Below the pieces are notes generated by a model. The model saw nothing but the letters and a program-made list of their open reading frames with translations. It was not told where the DNA came from and ran no database searches. Both the position numbers and the translations under genes were made by a program. From an uncultured Roseicyclus sp. (lineage in GTDB: Bacteria > Pseudomonadota > Alphaproteobacteria > Rhodobacterales > Rhodobacteraceae), in the NCBI GenBank assembly GCA_947489665.1, contig CANLEH010000003.1, positions 186,001 through 250,000 on the forward strand: a stretch of DNA of 64,000 nucleotides, in the 5' to 3' direction. Shown here piece by piece: positions 19,601 to 28,950 of this stretch (position 1 is its first letter; each line of letters opens with the position of its first letter).

Positions 19601-21183
19601 GGCTGCGGCATTCGACGAAGGGTGTGACGCTGATTTCGCCGCCGCCGCACCACGATATCTACTCGATCGAGGACTTGGCGCAGCTGATCTACGACCTCAA
19701 GCAGATCAACCCGCGCTGTAAGGTGACGGTGAAGCTGGTGGCATCCTCCGGTGTCGGCACGATTGCCGCCGGTGTGGCGAAGGCCAAGGCCGATGTGATC
19801 CTGATTTCAGGGCACAACGGGGGCACGGGCGCGTCGCCTGCGACGTCGATCAAATATGCCGGTCTGCCGTGGGAGATGGGCCTGACCGAGGCGCATCAGG
19901 TTCTGGCGATGAACAATCTGCGCGAGCGCATCACGCTGCGCACGGATGGTGGTTTGCGCACGGGCCGGGACATCGTGATGGCCGCGATGCTGGGGGCCGA
20001 GGAATACGGCATCGGCACAGCGGCACTGATCGCGATGGGCTGCATCATGGTGCGTCAGTGCCAGTCGAACACCTGCCCGGTGGGCGTGTGTACGCAGGAC
20101 GAGGCGTTGCGTGAGAAGTTCACGGGCAATGCCGATAAGGTTGTGAACCTGATCACCTTCTACGCGGAAGAGGTGCGTGAGATTCTGGCCGAATTGGGCG
20201 CACGAAGCCTTGATGAGGTGATCGGGCGCGCGGACTTGCTGAGCCAGGTTTCCCGTGGCTCGGCGCATCTGGATGATCTGGACCTGAACCCGATGCTGAT
20301 CACCGTCGATGGTGCGGCGGACATCACCTATGACCGGAACAAGCCCCGGAACGAGGTGCCGGATACGCTGGACGCGCAAATCGTGAAGGATTCGCATCGG
20401 TTCCTTGAGGATGGCGAGAAGATCGAGCTGTCCTATGCGGTGCAGAATACCTTGCGGACGATCGGCACGCGGACGTCGAGCCATATCGTGAAGCGGTTCG
20501 GGATGCGGAATGACCTGCAGCCAGATCATTTGACGGTGAAGTTGAAGGGGTCTGCCGGGCAATCGCTGGGGGCGTTTGCGGCGCCGGGGCTGAAGCTGGA
20601 AGTGAGCGGCGATGCCAACGATTACGTTGGTAAGGGTCTGTCGGGGGGCACTGTTGTGGTGCGTCCGCCGATGGCCTCGCCTCTGGTGGCCGCCGACAAC
20701 GTGATCATCGGCAACACGGTGCTTTATGGCGCGACGGATGGGTATCTGTTTGCCGCCGGGCGGGCCGGAGAGCGGTTCGCCGTTCGCAACTCCGGCGCGA
20801 AGGTGGTGATCGAGGGCTGCGGCTCCAACGGGTGTGAATACATGACCGGTGGGGTTGCTGTGATCCTTGGGTCGATTGGTGCGAATTTCGGCGCGGGCAT
20901 GACCGGCGGGATGGCGTATCTGTATGACCCGGATGGTGAGGCCTTGGTGAACATGAACCTTGAGACGCTGGTGACCTGTCCGGTGACGATGGAGCATTGG
21001 GAGGCGCAGTTGCGTGGCCTGGTGGAACGTCACGCCGAGGAGACCGGAAGCATGAAGGCGCGGGACATCCTGCAGCATTGGGAGAGCGAGAAGGGGAACT
21101 TCCTTCAGGTCTGCCCGAAAGAGATGCTGAACAAGCTGGAGGTGCCGTTGGGCGTGGAAGAGACGGCTGTTCCTGCCGAATAA
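16648..21183 (+). CDS. gltB: Glutamate synthase (NADPH) large subunit
   Basis: 1511 aa; CGVGLVVAIDGKPSRKVVENGINALKAVWHRGAVDADGKTGDGAG glutaminase domain, SGHNGGTGASPATSIKYAGLPWE, CQSNTCPVGVCTQ. Confidence 0.97.
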   Translation: MTRFDADWAKAEETKRAWMEENSLFREEHEHASCGVGLVVAIDGKPSRKVVENGINALKAVWHRGAVDADGKTGDGAGIHVQIPYKFFGEQVQRTGHEMRDELLAVGQVFLPRNDFGAQETCRTIVESEVLRMGYYIYGWRHVPVEVACLGEKANATRPEIEQIIISNAKGVDEETFERELYVIRRRIEKAAQAAGVGQLYLCSLSCRSIIYKGMMLAEQVAEFYPDLMDERFESAFAIYHQRYSTNTFPQWWLAQPFRMLAHNGEINTLKGNLNWMKSHEIRMASSFFGEMAEDIKPIVAGGSSDSAALDAVFEVLVRAGRDAPMAKTMLVPEAWSQTATELPQAWQDMYSYCNSVMEPWDGPAALAMTDGRWVCAGLDRNGLRPMRYVVTGDGLMIAGSEAGMVPIDEASVVEKGALGPGQMIAVDMQEQALFHDTEIKDALAASRPFGEWVGRITDLEAEMAGATEKTLFGGTELRKRQIAAGYSIEELEQILAPMAEDAKEALASMGDDTPSAVLSSQYRPLSHYFRQNFSQVTNPPIDSLREYRVMSLKTRFGNLKNVLDEDSSQTEILVLDSPFVTNAQFDKMVSYFQSSVIEIDCTFDAGAPAGALREGLARIRAEAEDAVRSGAGHIVLTDQHQGEGRVAMPMILATSAVHSGLTAKGLRTFCSLNVRSAECIDPHYFAVLVGCGATTVNAYLAQDSLADRIDRGLIESNLTEAMARYRAAIDAGLLKIMAKMGISVISSYRGGLNFEAVGLSRAMVAEYFPGMLSRISGIGVSGLQRKVEEVHDKGWLRGEGVLPIGGFYKARRSGETHAWQATTMHMLQAACDRASYGLWKQYSEKMRSNPPIHLRDLMDFKPLGAPVPIDEVESVTSIRKRFVTPGMSLGALSPEAHKTLNVAMNRIGAKSDSGEGGEDPAHFHPEPNGDNPSAKIKQVASGRFGVTAEYLNQCEELEIKVAQGAKPGEGGQLPGMKVTDLIARLRHSTKGVTLISPPPHHDIYSIEDLAQLIYDLKQINPRCKVTVKLVASSGVGTIAAGVAKAKADVILISGHNGGTGASPATSIKYAGLPWEMGLTEAHQVLAMNNLRERITLRTDGGLRTGRDIVMAAMLGAEEYGIGTAALIAMGCIMVRQCQSNTCPVGVCTQDEALREKFTGNADKVVNLITFYAEEVREILAELGARSLDEVIGRADLLSQVSRGSAHLDDLDLNPMLITVDGAADITYDRNKPRNEVPDTLDAQIVKDSHRFLEDGEKIELSYAVQNTLRTIGTRTSSHIVKRFGMRNDLQPDHLTVKLKGSAGQSLGAFAAPGLKLEVSGDANDYVGKGLSGGTVVVRPPMASPLVAADNVIIGNTVLYGATDGYLFAAGRAGERFAVRNSGAKVVIEGCGSNGCEYMTGGVAVILGSIGANFGAGMTGGMAYLYDPDGEALVNMNLETLVTCPVTMEHWEAQLRGLVERHAEETGSMKARDILQHWESEKGNFLQVCPKEMLNKLEVPLGVEETAVPAE

Positions 21184-21303
21184 CGCTGAATTGCCCCGGT
21201 TTTCCTGGAAATCGGGGCAAATTGCCAATGTTTGCCCTTTTTTCTCCTCAAAATGGGCTCGGGAGCGCGGTACCGCTGATCAAGTTTCGATTAGAGGTGC
21301 GCT

Positions 21304-22236
21304 GTGCCAACGAAGTATACCGACCAGTTTTACGTCATCGATCCGTTCAACGACGTGACGCCCGGTACCATTCTGACACCGCAGATCTTCGACTTTTTCG
21401 ACAATGATGATAACGGTATCATTCAGCCGAATGCGGGTGATACGGTTCTGCAGCCCGGGTCTGACCCGGAGGTTTTCAACGAAATCACGGCAGTCTGGTA
21501 CGGCGATTCCGTCACCGTTCTGATCGGTGGGGTCGAGACCGAGATCTTCGGCGCGACCTTCTACATCTCAGGCCAACCGGCGATCTTCACGCCTTACGAT
21601 GGCACGATTCTGGAATCGGCGGAGTTCGTACGCTCCAACGGGATCACACCCAGTACGGAGTTGCCGGTTGGCGAACTTGGGCCGCCCTGTTTCACTCCTG
21701 GCACGATGATAGCAACGCCTGGCGGCGAACAAGCGGTGGAAACGCTGCGTCCGGGCGATCTTGTGCTGACGGAAGACCATGGCGCGCAGGAATTGCTTTG
21801 GATCGGGTCGCGGACCGTGCGTGGGCAGGGCCGTTATGCGCATGTGGTTTTTGACGATGGCGCCATCGGCAATACGGGCCGATTGGCTGTTTCACCGCAG
21901 CACAGAATGCTGATCGAAGGATGGCGGGCCGAACTGATGTTCGCGGCGGAGCGGGTTCTTGTGCCAGCAATTGCCTTGGTCAATGGCACCAGCGTTCGCC
22001 GTGTCGAAACTGAGTCCGTCACCTATATCCATCTGCTGTTTCGCGATCATGAGATGTTGTGGGCCAATGGCGTACCGACGGAGAGCTTTTTCATCGGGCA
22101 TTTGGCAAAGCCGGAGGAACAGGCCACACGGTCCGAGGTGCTGGAATTGTTTCCGGAACTCAAGGATGCGGTTGACGAGCTGACGATCGCTTATCCGGCC
22201 CTTCGCGTTCGGGAGGCCTCTGCCGCCTTGGCTTGA
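21304..22236 (+). CDS. Hint domain-containing protein
   Basis: CFTPGTMIATPGGEQAVETLRPGDLVLTEDHGAQELLWIGSR Hint_2-type domain; GTG start. Confidence 0.85.
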   Translation: MPTKYTDQFYVIDPFNDVTPGTILTPQIFDFFDNDDNGIIQPNAGDTVLQPGSDPEVFNEITAVWYGDSVTVLIGGVETEIFGATFYISGQPAIFTPYDGTILESAEFVRSNGITPSTELPVGELGPPCFTPGTMIATPGGEQAVETLRPGDLVLTEDHGAQELLWIGSRTVRGQGRYAHVVFDDGAIGNTGRLAVSPQHRMLIEGWRAELMFAAERVLVPAIALVNGTSVRRVETESVTYIHLLFRDHEMLWANGVPTESFFIGHLAKPEEQATRSEVLELFPELKDAVDELTIAYPALRVREASAALA

Positions 22237-22270
22237 TCCAAGCTATTCTGCGGCGCGCCGAAACGCCCAT

Positions 22271-23143
22271 CTACTGGACGAAATCAGCCTTCGTGTAGCC
22301 TTGTATGAACAGAAGCGCTGTCAGATCGCCGTGGTTGATGCGGATATCGGCCTGTTCCTGCACTGTGGGTTTGGCGTGCAGTGCCACGCCGGTGCCAGCG
22401 AGTTGCAGCATGCCCAGATCGTTCGCGCCATCGCCCACCGCAAGCACGTCTGACGGGGCAAGGCCCTGCGCCTGAGAGATGGATTGAAGCGCCTCAACCT
22501 TCGCATCGCGGCCCAGGATTGGCCGGGTCACGTCGCCGGTCAGCTTGCCGCCTTCCACCAACAATGTGTTGGCATGGTTTTCGTGGAAGCCGAGCTTGGC
22601 CGCGATTGCGGAGGTAAAGGCGGTGAACCCACCCGAGACCAGCGCGCAGTGGGCGCCGTTTGCGCGCATGGTCGCGAGAAGGGTTGTGCCGCCCGGCATT
22701 AGGGTGATGCGCTTTTCAAGGACGGTTTCGATGGTCGCCTCTGGCAGGCCTTTGAGGAGGCCGACGCGTTCAATCAAAGCCGCTTCAAAGTCCAACTCTC
22801 CATTCATCGCGCGGGCCGTGATGGCAGCGACCCGGTCGCCCACCCCAGCCTCAGCCGCGAGTTCATCGATGCATTCCTGCTGGATCATCGTGCTGTCCAT
22901 ATCGGCCAGCAACATGCGCCGCTTGCGCTGACCTGAGGGCTGCACGACGAGATCGACGCCCTCGGCAGAGAGGCTTTTCCAGACCGTGTCGATCCCTTTG
23001 GGGATTTTGGCGACTTCAAATTCAGCTGCGTGATTGGGGTCGAGCCAGATTGCGTCACCGCCGCCCATGGCATTGCGCAGGTTTGTGACCAGCTCTCGGT
23101 CCAGGAACATGGCCGAGTTGGTCAGCAGGGTTACGGTGAACAT
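22271..23143 (-). CDS. serB: Phosphoserine phosphatase SerB
   Basis: HAD motifs LADMDSTMIQQECIDELA, VSGGFTAF, GDGANDLGML. True start MFTVTLLTNSAM at 23143, not the 651-aa ORF in the track. Confidence 0.95.
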   Translation of the reverse strand: MFTVTLLTNSAMFLDRELVTNLRNAMGGGDAIWLDPNHAAEFEVAKIPKGIDTVWKSLSAEGVDLVVQPSGQRKRRMLLADMDSTMIQQECIDELAAEAGVGDRVAAITARAMNGELDFEAALIERVGLLKGLPEATIETVLEKRITLMPGGTTLLATMRANGAHCALVSGGFTAFTSAIAAKLGFHENHANTLLVEGGKLTGDVTRPILGRDAKVEALQSISQAQGLAPSDVLAVGDGANDLGMLQLAGTGVALHAKPTVQEQADIRINHGDLTALLFIQGYTKADFVQ

Positions 23144-23245
23144 GGAGGCGGTCCGTCGCTGACTTACGTTCCGGCTAGCATAGGGGCTGTGCGGTAGGGG
23201 GGCCAGCGGATTGGCGCGCCCATCGCCCTGCGCTATCTGGGGGCG

Positions 23246-24733
23246 ATGAGGATGGAAATGCGCAGTTGGATTTTTGGGGCCGTGGCATTGGCCGCTTTGG
23301 TGGTGGGGATCGTTCTGCTGGAGCGACCGCGTGCCGGGCTTGAGATTGTACATGATCGGGTCGGCACCACGCCGGTGACGGTAACGCGTGCCGTGGATGA
23401 CGGGCCTGTTGCGGTGATCGTGCATGGCTTTGCGGGGTCGCGGCAGATGATGGCCGCCTGGTCCGAGAGCTTTGCGCGCGCCGGGTACATCGCCGTTGCG
23501 CTGGATCTGGAGGGGCATGGGCGCAATCCGGTGCCGATGTCGGGTGACGTGACCTCCCTCGACGGGACAACGCGGCTGCTTTTGGACGAAATTGCGCGGG
23601 TCACGGATTGGGCGGTGGCGCAGCCCGGGGCCGCCCCACGTCTGGTGATGATCGGGCACTCGATGTCGTCGGACCTGGTTGTGCGGGCGGGCATTGCCGA
23701 TGGCCGTGTGGACGCTGTGGTTGCGATTTCGATGTTTTCGGAAGCTGTCACAGTGGATGCCCCGGACAACCTGCTGATCGTGAACGGGGCGTGGGAAAGT
23801 GCGTTGAGGGCAGAAGCCAGGCGGGTGATGGCCGAGCTTGATGCCGTTGAAGGCGAGACGGTGGGTGCGCCCGGAAATGGCTTTGCCCGACGTGCCGTTT
23901 CGGTGCCTTTTGCGGAGCATGTGGCCGTGCTTTGGGCGCCCGCCGGGCTGGAAGAGGCAATCGAATGGGCGAATGCGAGCTTTGGCCGGACGGGTGACAC
24001 GGAGGTTGCGCGGCTTGGCCTTGGCATTTTGCTGATGCTGGCAGGCGCGGTGATGTTGGCCGCACCCCTGTCGCGGATGCTGCCGGAAGGCCCTGCGCCA
24101 GAGGCTTTGCCGCGCCGGGTCTTCTGGGCTCTGGCGCTGGGGCCTGCGGTGGTCGCACCTTTGGTGGCGGTCCAGGTTGAGGTGGGCGCGCTGCCGGTTT
24201 TGGTGGCCGATTATCTGGCGGTTCATTTGGGTCTATATGGCCTGTTCGTGCTGATCGGGGCCTGGGTCGCGGGATGGCGCCCTGAGAACCGTGGATGGGT
24301 ATGGGGCCTTGTTTTGGCGGGCTTCGGGATCGGTTTGTTTGGCCTCTTGATGGATCGATATGTGGCGTCGTTTGTGCCCCATGTCGGGCGCGTGCCGGTC
24401 ATTCTGGCGATGGTCCCGGGGGCGGTGTTGGCCATGTGGGCCGATGCCGTGCTGACGCGGGCGACGATGGCGGGCCTTTGGCAGAGGGTCGTGGTACGCG
24501 CAGCGTTCCTTGGGTCGCTGTCCGTGGCCGTGGCGCTGGATTTCGAGCGGTTGTTCTTTCTGGTTCTGATCTTCCCCGTGATCCTCTTGTTCTACGGCAC
24601 GTTTGGCATGATGGGCCGTTGGGTCGGGCGGCGCACGGGCTCGACACTTGCGGCTGGGATCGGACTTGGCCTGTTGCTGGGCTGGGCGCTGGGCGTTTCC
24701 TTTCCGCTTTATGTGGAAACACTGGGATCCTGA
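23246..24733 (+). CDS. Alpha/beta hydrolase with C-terminal multi-TM region
   Basis: VIVHGFAGSRQMM, GHSMSSDL nucleophile elbow; hydrophobic TM helices in the C-terminal half. Confidence 0.75.
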   Translation: MRMEMRSWIFGAVALAALVVGIVLLERPRAGLEIVHDRVGTTPVTVTRAVDDGPVAVIVHGFAGSRQMMAAWSESFARAGYIAVALDLEGHGRNPVPMSGDVTSLDGTTRLLLDEIARVTDWAVAQPGAAPRLVMIGHSMSSDLVVRAGIADGRVDAVVAISMFSEAVTVDAPDNLLIVNGAWESALRAEARRVMAELDAVEGETVGAPGNGFARRAVSVPFAEHVAVLWAPAGLEEAIEWANASFGRTGDTEVARLGLGILLMLAGAVMLAAPLSRMLPEGPAPEALPRRVFWALALGPAVVAPLVAVQVEVGALPVLVADYLAVHLGLYGLFVLIGAWVAGWRPENRGWVWGLVLAGFGIGLFGLLMDRYVASFVPHVGRVPVILAMVPGAVLAMWADAVLTRATMAGLWQRVVVRAAFLGSLSVAVALDFERLFFLVLIFPVILLFYGTFGMMGRWVGRRTGSTLAAGIGLGLLLGWALGVSFPLYVETLGS

Positions 24734-24803
24734 TCAGACGGAGCGGGCGTTGCCCGCATTCCTTTCGCCTCGCCGTCGCGTGTGCCACGCTTTGGGCTCG
24801 AAC

Positions 24804-24880
24804 AAGGGGGCGCTGCCCCCTTCGCGACTTTTTCGGCGAAAAAGATCGCTGACCCCCGAGGTATTTTTGAAACAAGGAAG
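24804..24880 (+). repeat. Candidate dispersed intergenic element, copy 1: G-rich hairpin plus CCCCCGAGGTATTTTTGAAACAAGGA tail
   Basis: AAGGGGGC-gct-GCCCCCTT hairpin (24804-24822), CTTTTTCG-gcg hairpin (24828-24844), tail 24852-24880; compare 35292-35341 and 53581-53636. Confidence 0.6.
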
Positions 24881-24882
24881 AG

Positions 24883-24990
24883 CTTAGAGCACTTTGCGTT
24901 TGATTTGGATCGCAACCCGCTGCCTCGCGCTGATGGTGCGAATGTGGGCCGCGATAAAAGTGCCTCAGATAAGGCGCAAAGTGCTTTAGG
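24883..24990. repeat. 108-bp intergenic element bounded by 16-bp imperfect terminal inverted repeats
   Basis: CTTAGAGCACTTTGCG (24883-24898) versus CGCAAAGTGCTTTAGG (24975-24990), imperfect with the inner 10 bp (GCACTTTGCG) identical. Confidence 0.65.
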
Positions 24991-25513
24991 GCGCGATCCA
25001 GATGCCTTGCCAGCTGTCTGTGGCTTTGAAGAGGGCGCGGCGATGGGGGTCCGATAGCGTAAGGGCGTCGATCTCGGCCAAGGTGCAGAGAAGGCGGGCA
25101 AAGCGGGGTGCTGTGCTGGGATTGTTGTAGGGAAGAGGCGTGCCGGGAATGGGTCCGGTGTAGTTGGACTGAGCTTGCGGGGGGAGCTGGTTGAAGAGGG
25201 TTTCGTCGCCTGGGGTGAGATGGGCCGTGCCGCGGGCGCGGATCTGGAGGCGAGCCTTGGGGATCCAGACGTGGAGGGCGATTGCGGGATTTTCGGCGAT
25301 ATGCGCGGCTTTGGGGGAGGCGCTGTCGGTGTGGAATTCGAGGGTGCTTGACTGGCGATCAGCGGCGCGGAGGACGAGCGTTCGCAGATCGGGGCCATCT
25401 GGCCCAAGGGTGGCCAGTGTCGGATGGCGCGCGGGGTGGTGGCGGTCGGCCGTGCCACGGGTGAGGTGCTGCCAGACTGTATCTAGCATGCCTGTTAGGC
25501 TCTGTTCATTCAT
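24986..25513 (-). CDS. Pyridoxamine 5'-phosphate oxidase family protein
   Basis: FMN-binding split-barrel features (PTLATLGPDGPDLRTLVLRAADRQSSTLEFHTDSASPKAAHI). Confidence 0.85.
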   Translation of the reverse strand: MNEQSLTGMLDTVWQHLTRGTADRHHPARHPTLATLGPDGPDLRTLVLRAADRQSSTLEFHTDSASPKAAHIAENPAIALHVWIPKARLQIRARGTAHLTPGDETLFNQLPPQAQSNYTGPIPGTPLPYNNPSTAPRFARLLCTLAEIDALTLSDPHRRALFKATDSWQGIWIAP

Positions 25514-26558
25514 ATCCGGTCATCTCCAGATAGCCGCGGCCGGTATGGCTGCCGGTGAAGGTGATCGGGCCCTCCCAGTAGGGAAAGCTGGTGTCCATCC
25601 AGCTTTGTGCGTTGATGGGTGTTGTCTGAATATCGATACCTCGAACAGGAAAGGTGAGCTGCCATTGGGTGGGAATAGTGCGGCCTGCGACCTGCGTCGT
25701 GGCCAGCGGTGTGAGCGCGATATGGCCGTCGCCATAGCTTTCGGTGGTGCCATCGGCGTTGATCCATGTGGCGGAGGTGAAGGTGCCGCCCTCAGTGCTG
25801 CGCAGCGCGAACGCCATCATGCGGGCACCATCTTCGAATTGGAGCGAGAACCAATCCCAGCCCATTTGGTCGTCGCTGAGAGGTTGCGACGACCATTCCC
25901 GGTCAAGCCAGGCGGTGCCCGTAACGGGAACATCCCCGTCGGGTAGGTTGAGCGTGCCAGTGACGGCGTAGAAGGGCTGCGAATAGTAGTAGCTGGCCTG
26001 CCCTTGGGCGCTTTTGACGGAATAGCCGCCATCGCCGTGGAAAATGAGGGGGCCATTGGCGGTGAGGTTGAGGTCATAGGCGAAGTTCGAGCCGCGCGCG
26101 GTGAGGTGCAGGGCGTCATAGGCATCGCCATCGGTGGCGGTTGAGTACATGTGCCAATCGTCGATTTGGGCGTGGAACGGATCAGACGTTACGCCCGCCT
26201 GTCCGATTCCGCCGCGCGCAAGACGCTCGGCGCTGAAATGGGCGGTTGGAGTGGTGAGGCCCGCATGCCCCATGAAGAGCTGTGGGGCGGTCCAATCGTA
26301 GGATGTTTCAGGCTCTAACGCGCTGCGAAACAGGGTCCATTGAATGCCGTAATCCGTGCCGTCCATGCCCTGCAGGGTTGCGGTCAAATACCACCATTCG
26401 ATGCGATACTCCGGGTGGGGGCCGTGATCTTCGGGGAAGGTGAACACCGGATCTGGTTGGGGGATGGCGAAGCCGTCGGCTTGCGTGCCGAGGCCCGCGA
26501 AGCCCTGGGCGTGGGCCTGGCTCAGCGTGAGAAGCAGGATCAGAGCGAGAAGGCGCAT
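25506..26558 (-). CDS. Lipocalin-like / AttH-type secreted hydrolase (carotenoid 1,2-hydratase family)
   Basis: Signal peptide [41 protein letters not shown] and WLDREWSSQPL motifs. Start revised to 26558. Confidence 0.85.
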   Translation of the reverse strand: MRLLALILLLTLSQAHAQGFAGLGTQADGFAIPQPDPVFTFPEDHGPHPEYRIEWWYLTATLQGMDGTDYGIQWTLFRSALEPETSYDWTAPQLFMGHAGLTTPTAHFSAERLARGGIGQAGVTSDPFHAQIDDWHMYSTATDGDAYDALHLTARGSNFAYDLNLTANGPLIFHGDGGYSVKSAQGQASYYYSQPFYAVTGTLNLPDGDVPVTGTAWLDREWSSQPLSDDQMGWDWFSLQFEDGARMMAFALRSTEGGTFTSATWINADGTTESYGDGHIALTPLATTQVAGRTIPTQWQLTFPVRGIDIQTTPINAQSWMDTSFPYWEGPITFTGSHTGRGYLEMTGYE

Positions 26559-28948
26559 CAACGTTCCTGTGCGAAGATTTGGGTCAAGCGGGCGGGCGGG
26601 ATGCGTGCGAGGCGCAGGGCGGGGCCAAGCGCCGCGAGGCCGGCTGCGATGAGGGCGAGTGCAAAGAGGCGCGTCCAATCGCCGGGGAAGAGCTGCATCG
26701 GCAGGCGCCACCCGAAAGCTTCAACATTGACCAAAGCGAGCAGGACCCAAGCCAGCGCCAGGCCCACGGGGAGGGCGAAGATGAAAGTCAGCATCGCAAG
26801 CCCGAGCGCGCGGATGAGTTCGACCTTGGCCAAAGTCGCGCGGGACGTGCCGATGGCCCAGAGAGGGGCCAGTTGCGGCAAGCGTAGATTGGCGAGGGTC
26901 AGCAGGCTCGTCAAAAGTGCGACACCTGCGACGCCGAGGGTGAGGATGTTGAGCGCGCCCGTCACCAGGAAGGTTTGATCAAACACCTCAATGGAGAAGG
27001 CTTTGACCTGATCCTGATTGGTGACGGCATCGGCAGGCAGGCCGAATTCTTCGCGCAGCCGACTTGCCATGGCCGGTGCCTGCTCTGGGTTGATGCGAAT
27101 GGCGAAGCGAAATGGCTGAACCTCTGGATAAGTATCTGCAAAGCGGTCTAGAGACACAATAGCCTGCCCGTTTGGGTTTCCGTAATCGGAATAGACGCCA
27201 ACGATTGGAAGGCCTTCCGCGATGGGCAACAGGTCGCCCGGCGAGAGGTTTTCCCGGCGCGCGAGTTGTTCATTGATCAGCGCCGCATTGCCTGTGGCGA
27301 GTTGATCCCAGGGGTTCTCAGATTGCGCGAGAAGGGGCCAGGCTTGGCGATATGTCGGGTGGTCGACCACGCCGAAGACCTGTGCGGGGCGGTCGAACAA
27401 TCGTTGATCTGCCGACACGATTGGAAGGATGGCGTCCACGTCGGGCCTGATCGCGTCCATCAGGAAGGCGGCCTCGGACGGATCAGCTGCCGTGATGTAG
27501 AGCTCCGACGCGAGGCGTTGATCGAGCCAGCCGATGAACGTGCTGCGGAAGCTGCCGACCATGGTGGAGACGCCAATATTTGCAGAAAGCGCCAGCAGAA
27601 GGGCCATCAGGGCCAAGGAGAGTCCGGGAATTTGTTGGCGTGTGTCGGCGAGTACCCATTCGCTGAACGCGCCGCGTGTGGGCAAAAACCTGAGCGCGAC
27701 ACTCATCACGCCGGGTAGGATCAGGGCCGCGCCAATGAGGAGGGCGGCGAGGCAAAGGAAAGCCGCGATGAGGCCTTGACCGAAAAGAGCGAGCATTGCT
27801 GCTAAGCCGAACAGCGCCAACGCAGCAACGGTCTGAACACGCATGGCCCGGCCTGATGCCTGCGCCCAGGCCCGAGGAAGAGCGGGCGCAAGAAGGGGCA
27901 TGCGGGCCGTGCGGATCATGGCCTGAACGGCGGCGGCTGCGGCGCCGAGCCAAGTAATGAAAAGGGCCGAAAGTGCCCAATAGGGATCAAACCGAAGGAT
28001 ACCTTCGATCTCCGCTCCATAAAGGCCGCGCAAAGTTCCGGCGACGCCCGGCATGAGGGCAGCCGCAATGAGGTAGCCCATGAGGATGCCAATGAGCCCC
28101 GCGACAAGCGCGATGGCGGCAAGTTCGATCCCCAGCGCCAGCAAGACCGTGCGCAGCGGCGTGCCGAGCGCGCGCAAGGTTCGGATGGACGCGCGGCGCT
28201 GTTCAAACGCCAGCCCGATGGCGGCGTGCACAATGAAGAGGCCAACGCCGAAGCTGAGAAAGCCGAAGGCCGTGAGGTTCAGGTGGAAGGAGTCGGTGAG
28301 GCGAGAGATGTCATTGGCCGTCTCGGGCGCGCGCAGCTGAAGATCGGTTGCGTCAGCCAACGGCGGCAGACCAAAGGGCTGTTGCGGGGCCACCAGCAGA
28401 TAGGACGGGTCGGTTTGCCCCAAAAGGCGCGCGGCGGTCGAGATATCCGTTATCGCGGCGGCCGGGGGGACATCGCTTGAGATGGTGATCGGGGGCAGAT
28501 CGGTGGGCAGTGGGCCGTTTGCGGTTGCCTCCGACACGAGAAGCAGACCGGGGGCGGTGAAGAAAGTGCTCAAATCCAAGTCGCCGTCCAGTGCGGGGCC
28601 TTGAGCGGCGGCAGGTGCTGTCAGCGGGTCAATTCCCAACACGCGCAGGCGGCCATTGGCGTCGCGAATCTCACCGGAGATCACGGGGGAGACGAGGTAA
28701 CCAGCAGATCGGAGCGCGAGGTAGGTGTCGAGCGACACGGGGCGGCCATCGGCGCGTTCGAGGCGCGCAAGCTGATCCTGGCCAAGGGTGGCGGCTGCCC
28801 GGTCATAGGCTGATCGTGCCTCTGCATTGATGGCCTGGACACCCGACCACAGTGCTGTTGCCAAGGCCAGACCAATGGCCAGCATCGCCAGCTGCCCGGG
28901 GCGGCGCTTCCAGTGTGAAGAAAGGCTCTGAATAGCGGTGTAGAGCAT
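26558..28948 (-). CDS. FtsX-like ABC transporter permease
   Basis: Two FtsX/MacB-like permease modules; adjacent ATPase and AttH-like protein. Confidence 0.9.
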   Translation of the reverse strand: MLYTAIQSLSSHWKRRPGQLAMLAIGLALATALWSGVQAINAEARSAYDRAAATLGQDQLARLERADGRPVSLDTYLALRSAGYLVSPVISGEIRDANGRLRVLGIDPLTAPAAAQGPALDGDLDLSTFFTAPGLLLVSEATANGPLPTDLPPITISSDVPPAAAITDISTAARLLGQTDPSYLLVAPQQPFGLPPLADATDLQLRAPETANDISRLTDSFHLNLTAFGFLSFGVGLFIVHAAIGLAFEQRRASIRTLRALGTPLRTVLLALGIELAAIALVAGLIGILMGYLIAAALMPGVAGTLRGLYGAEIEGILRFDPYWALSALFITWLGAAAAAVQAMIRTARMPLLAPALPRAWAQASGRAMRVQTVAALALFGLAAMLALFGQGLIAAFLCLAALLIGAALILPGVMSVALRFLPTRGAFSEWVLADTRQQIPGLSLALMALLLALSANIGVSTMVGSFRSTFIGWLDQRLASELYITAADPSEAAFLMDAIRPDVDAILPIVSADQRLFDRPAQVFGVVDHPTYRQAWPLLAQSENPWDQLATGNAALINEQLARRENLSPGDLLPIAEGLPIVGVYSDYGNPNGQAIVSLDRFADTYPEVQPFRFAIRINPEQAPAMASRLREEFGLPADAVTNQDQVKAFSIEVFDQTFLVTGALNILTLGVAGVALLTSLLTLANLRLPQLAPLWAIGTSRATLAKVELIRALGLAMLTFIFALPVGLALAWVLLALVNVEAFGWRLPMQLFPGDWTRLFALALIAAGLAALGPALRLARIPPARLTQIFAQER

Positions 28949-28950
28949 GA

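Noticed and set aside
17251-19653. 800-aa minus-strand ORF opposite gltB
   Set aside because: Low-complexity R/H/P-rich translation fully antisense to an unmistakable gltB; an artefact of high-GC codon bias.
21191-21220. TTGCCCCGGTTTTC...GGAAATCGGGGCAA hairpin after gltB considered as a confident intrinsic terminator
   Set aside because: The stem is convincing but the T-run is about 16 nt downstream rather than adjacent, so I did not call it a terminator.
19807-21228. 473-aa minus-strand ORF opposite the 3' half of gltB
   Set aside because: Same GC-bias shadow ORF signature; no recognisable domains.
22271-24226. 651-aa minus-strand ORF apparently fusing a novel domain to SerB
   Set aside because: Only the C-terminal 290 aa from MFTVTLLTNSAM is SerB; the upstream part is R/H/Q-rich antisense to the alpha/beta hydrolase.
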